Shown here one piece after another: positions 7,046-9,418 of a stretch of 9,418 bases of DNA. The position numbers were made by a program, and so were the translations under genes. Source of the stretch: UBA11891 sp965658355 (lineage in GTDB: Bacteria; Bacteroidota; Bacteroidia; Flavobacteriales; Flavobacteriaceae); assembly GCA_965658355.1 (NCBI GenBank), contig CBFHRX010000043.1, positions 1 to 9,418 on the forward strand, in the 5' to 3' direction. The notes under the pieces are model-generated. The model saw nothing but the letters and a program-made list of their open reading frames with translations, was not told where the DNA came from and did not search any database. Positions within the stretch are counted from its first letter, which is position 1. Every line of letters begins with the position of its first letter.

Positions 7046-9418
7046 TTAATAGCTTATGTATACCCAACCGTCTTTATGCTCTCCATTTCCTAAATTAATT
7101 CTATAATAATAGGATCCCACGGGAAGTAAATTGCCTGTTTTTTCATTGGTTCCACCCCAATCACTTTGATAATTTCTAGCCTGGAAAACCAAGATTCCAT
7201 TACGATTATAAACGCTTATAATGGCATTTGGGTAGACACTGAGGTTCTTAATCTGCCAAACAGATTCAGGTCCATTAAAGGTAGGCGTAAGAACTTCTGA
7301 AACCAATAGTGTATCATCAGAAAAGCCATCACCGTTCGCATCTTCATCAATGGAATTGGGAATTCCGTCTTCATCTAAATCTGGAGGTAAGTCAGTAGCA
7401 TCTAATGGATTTGTTCCTACTTGAATTTCAATTCCATCAGTATAACCATCATTGTCATCGTCTGAATCGGCATTGTTTCCGATTCCATCCGCATCAGTAT
7501 CTACTGATTCTGATGGATCAAGTGGAAAGGCATCGACACCATCAAGGGTTCCATCATTATCGGTATCTGGATTCAGCGGATCGGTTCCGAGCAACCCCTC
7601 TTGAGTATCTTCAAAGCCGTCATTATCATCGTCTAGATCTGCCTTGTTTCCGATCCCATCCCCATCGGTATCAACCGATTCTGTTGGGTCGAGTGGGAAG
7701 GCATCAGCACTATCTGATACTCCATCTCCGTCTGTATCGGGATTCAATGGATCAGTTCCCTCAACTGCCTCTTGAGTGTCTTCTATTCCGTCGTTATCAT
7801 CATCTGCGTCTGCATTGTTTCCAATCCCGTCGCCATCGGTATCCGATGACTCTGCTGGGTCGAGCGGAAAGGCATCAGTACCGTCAGGCACCCCGTCTCC
7901 ATCTGTATCTGAACTAAGGGGATCAGTTTCTGCTCCAATTTCATTTCCATCTAGGAAGCCATCTCCATCTGTATCTGGATTCAATGGATCGGTTCCTACT
8001 GCGGCTTCCTCTCTATCATTAATGCCGTCTCCGTCAGAATCTGAGTTGTATGGATTCGTACCATCAGCCAACTCTTGGGCATCTTCTAGTCCGTCGTTGT
8101 CATCGTCTAAGTCTGCATTGTTTCCGATCCCATCGCCATCGGTATCCAATGACTCTGCTGGATCAAGCGGAAACGCATCAGCGCCATCAGGCACCCCATC
8201 GCCATCGGTGTCTAAGCTGAGTGGATCGGTTCCGAGTACTACTGCTTCATTTCTATCGCTTAGGCCATCTCCATCTGTATCTGGATTCAATGGGTCGGTT
8301 CCTGCTGCGGCTTCGTCTCCATCATTGAGACCGTCTCCATCAGAGTCGGGGTTCAATGGATCCGAACCGTCTACCAACTCTTGGACGTCTTCAACTCCGT
8401 CGTTGTCATCGTCTGGATCTGCATTATTTCCAATCCCGTCGCCATCCGTATCAACGGATTCTGCTGGGTCGAGTGGGAAGGGTTCGACACCATCTGACAC
8501 CCCGTCGCCATCGGTATCTGGATTCAGTGGATCGGTTCCTGCTGCGGCTTCATCACCATCATTGACGCCGTCTCCATCGGAGTCTAAATTTAATGGATTC
8601 GTGCCGTCAACTAACTCTTGTGCGTCTTCAACTCCGTCATTATCATCGTCAGTGTCGGCGTTGTTTCCAATCCCATCACTGTCGGTATCTACTGATTCTG
8701 CTGGGTCGAGTGGAAAGGCATCGGCGCCATCTGGCACCCCGTCTCCGTCGGTATCTGTGCTGAATAAATCAGCTCCTAATGCTGCTTCATCCCCGTCATT
8801 AAGGCCATCTCCATCAGAGTCGGGATTCAATGGATCGGTTCCTGCTGCTGCTTCTGCTCCATCATCAAGACCGTCTCCATCAGAATCTGGATTCAATGGG
8901 TCGGTACCGTCAAGGCCTTCTTGGGTGTCTTCTATGCCGTCATTGTCATCGTCTGGGTCTGCATTGTTTCCTATCCCGTCGCTATCCGTATCTACTGATT
9001 CTGTTGGATCAAGTGGGAAGGCATCGGCACCATCAGCTACCCCATCGCCGTCGGCATCTGGATTCAGTGGGTCGGTTCCTGCTGCTGCTTCCGCTCCGTC
9101 ATCGAGACCGTCTCCATCAGAGTCGGGATTCAGTGGGTCCATACCGTCAACCGTCTCTTGAGCGTCTTCTATACCGTCATTGTCATCGTCTCGATCTGCA
9201 TTGTTTCCTATGCCATCGCTATCCGTATCTACTGATTCTGCTGGATCGAATGGAAAGGCATCAACTCCGTCAGCAACCCCATCTCCGTCGGTATCTGGAT
9301 TCAGTGGGTCGGTCCCAGCTGCTGCTTCCGCTCCGTCATCGAGACCGTCTCCATCAGAGTCTGGATTCAGTGGGTCGATACCGTCAACCGTCTCTTGAGC
9401 GTCTTCTATACCGTCATT
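7046..9418 (-). CDS. Secreted thrombospondin type 3 repeat protein with T9SS type B C-terminal sorting domain (partial, N-terminus missing)
   Basis: Predicted surface or released calcium-binding protein. The frame is open to the right edge: 790 codons plus TAA at 7048-7046. The Met at 9142 lies inside the repeats and is not the start, because the same repeat continues upstream of it. Almost all of the visible part is D-x-D-x-D-G repeats of the TSP3 type, for example DPLNPDSDGDGLDDG, DAFPLDPTESVDTDSDG and ADPDDDNDG. This gives an extremely acidic, Gly/Asn-rich chain expected to bind many Ca2+ ions and to stiffen when loaded. The last 85-90 residues (about 7049-7312) look like the gliding-motility-associated/CHU_C C-terminal domain: IKNLSVYPNAIISVYNRNG, then VFQARNYQSDWGG, then LLPVGSYYYRINL and GWVYISY. 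That domain directs export through the type IX secretion system (type B signal). The N-terminal functional domains and signal peptide are outside the window, so whether it is an adhesin, enzyme or motility protein is open. It is convergent with the upstream operon. Confidence 0.93.
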   Translation of the reverse strand, partial: NDGIEDAQETVDGIDPLNPDSDGDGLDDGAEAAAGTDPLNPDTDGDGVADGVDAFPFDPAESVDTDSDGIGNNADRDDDNDGIEDAQETVDGMDPLNPDSDGDGLDDGAEAAAGTDPLNPDADGDGVADGADAFPLDPTESVDTDSDGIGNNADPDDDNDGIEDTQEGLDGTDPLNPDSDGDGLDDGAEAAAGTDPLNPDSDGDGLNDGDEAALGADLFSTDTDGDGVPDGADAFPLDPAESVDTDSDGIGNNADTDDDNDGVEDAQELVDGTNPLNLDSDGDGVNDGDEAAAGTDPLNPDTDGDGVSDGVEPFPLDPAESVDTDGDGIGNNADPDDDNDGVEDVQELVDGSDPLNPDSDGDGLNDGDEAAAGTDPLNPDTDGDGLSDRNEAVVLGTDPLSLDTDGDGVPDGADAFPLDPAESLDTDGDGIGNNADLDDDNDGLEDAQELADGTNPYNSDSDGDGINDREEAAVGTDPLNPDTDGDGFLDGNEIGAETDPLSSDTDGDGVPDGTDAFPLDPAESSDTDGDGIGNNADADDDNDGIEDTQEAVEGTDPLNPDTDGDGVSDSADAFPLDPTESVDTDGDGIGNKADLDDDNDGFEDTQEGLLGTDPLNPDTDNDGTLDGVDAFPLDPSESVDTDADGIGNNADSDDDNDGYTDGIEIQVGTNPLDATDLPPDLDEDGIPNSIDEDANGDGFSDDTLLVSEVLTPTFNGPESVWQIKNLSVYPNAIISVYNRNGILVFQARNYQSDWGGTNEKTGNLLPVGSYYYRINLGNGEHKDGWVYISY
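7454..9418 (-). repeat. Hierarchical tandem array of TSP3 units, period 57 + 22n codons
   Basis: Measured between successive NDG codons after the DDD motif, going in the coding direction: 9418-9182 (79 codons), 9181-8945 (79), 8944-8642 (101), 8641-8405 (79), 8404-8099 (102), 8098-7796 (101), 7795-7625 (57), 7624-7454 (57). Each unit is a 57-residue core plus zero, one or two 22-residue submodules of the form TDPLNPDSDGDGLDDGAEAA; one submodule has one extra residue. The array continues off the right edge. A degenerate final unit leads into the sorting domain. Confidence 0.92.

Noticed and set aside
7034..7048. Possible terminator for the TSP3 gene at its 3' end (AGAAA/TTTCT pair near 7030-7044)
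   Set aside because: The stem is only five A/T-rich pairs and overlaps the stop region, too weak to call. The 6838-6869 hairpin is a better candidate for both directions.
7046..9142. TSP3 gene as a complete 698-codon gene starting at 9142
   Set aside because: The Met at 9142 replaces the usual Thr/Ile of a repeat, there is no signal peptide, and the same repeat continues in frame up to the window edge. The gene is 5'-truncated.
7776..9161. Long plus-strand open frame (461 codons, Ser/Pro-rich, with PSPSVSGFNGSV-like repeats) opposite the TSP3 gene, and a similar one at 9180-9398
   Set aside because: It is the antisense of GAT/GAC-GGN repeats, which read as Ser/Pro/Val codons with no stops. 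The minus frame has recognised TSP3 repeats and a sorting domain and runs the whole length. The plus frame is a by-product of repeat composition.

Overview
The window looks like a Bacteroidota chromosome fragment, most likely a marine or aquatic member of the Flavobacteriia. The evidence is a FecA-type TonB-dependent receptor, signal peptides ending in A-Q or G-Q, a type IX secretion (T9SS) type B C-terminal sorting domain, A-rich sequence instead of Shine-Dalgarno sites before starts, and a Bacteroidota-style TAnnTTTG promoter box. I cannot name the genus.

Layout: (1) 1-1637, minus strand: 545 codons of the N-terminal part of a TonB-dependent receptor of the FecA/siderophore type, running off the left edge. 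(2) 1638-1862: divergent intergenic region with a good minus-strand promoter, a weak plus-strand promoter candidate and a bulged 12-bp stem. (3) 1863-5198, plus: large exported sortilin/VPS10-like BNR (Asp-box) repeat protein. It is interrupted by a 100-N scaffold gap whose two flanks are the same 77 bp, so the gap is very probably an artefact of two overlapping contigs that were never merged. Removing the Ns and one copy (177 bp = 59 codons) restores a continuous 1052-codon gene. (4) 5209-6816, plus: exported M20-family amidohydrolase related to AbgB, 10 bp downstream and almost certainly cotranscribed with (3). (5) 6838-6869: strong intrinsic terminator hairpin. (6) 7046-9418, minus, convergent: C-terminal 790 codons of a secreted acidic protein made of thrombospondin type 3 calcium-binding repeats and ending in a T9SS type B sorting domain; its N-terminus is beyond the right edge.

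Every protein here is exported or in the outer envelope. The receptor would import an iron chelate or similar ligand. The BNR protein and the amidohydrolase probably act as a pair outside the cytoplasm on peptide or amide substrates; that is inference and no substrate can be read from the sequence. The TSP3 protein is probably a cell-surface or released calcium-binding protein.

I found no clearly new system, no mobile element, no CRISPR array and no RNA gene. The best leads are the quantised repeat architecture of the TSP3 protein (57 + 22n residues), the Cys-to-Glu change in the amidohydrolase metal motif, and the gap artefact, which affects any length or domain analysis of the BNR protein.
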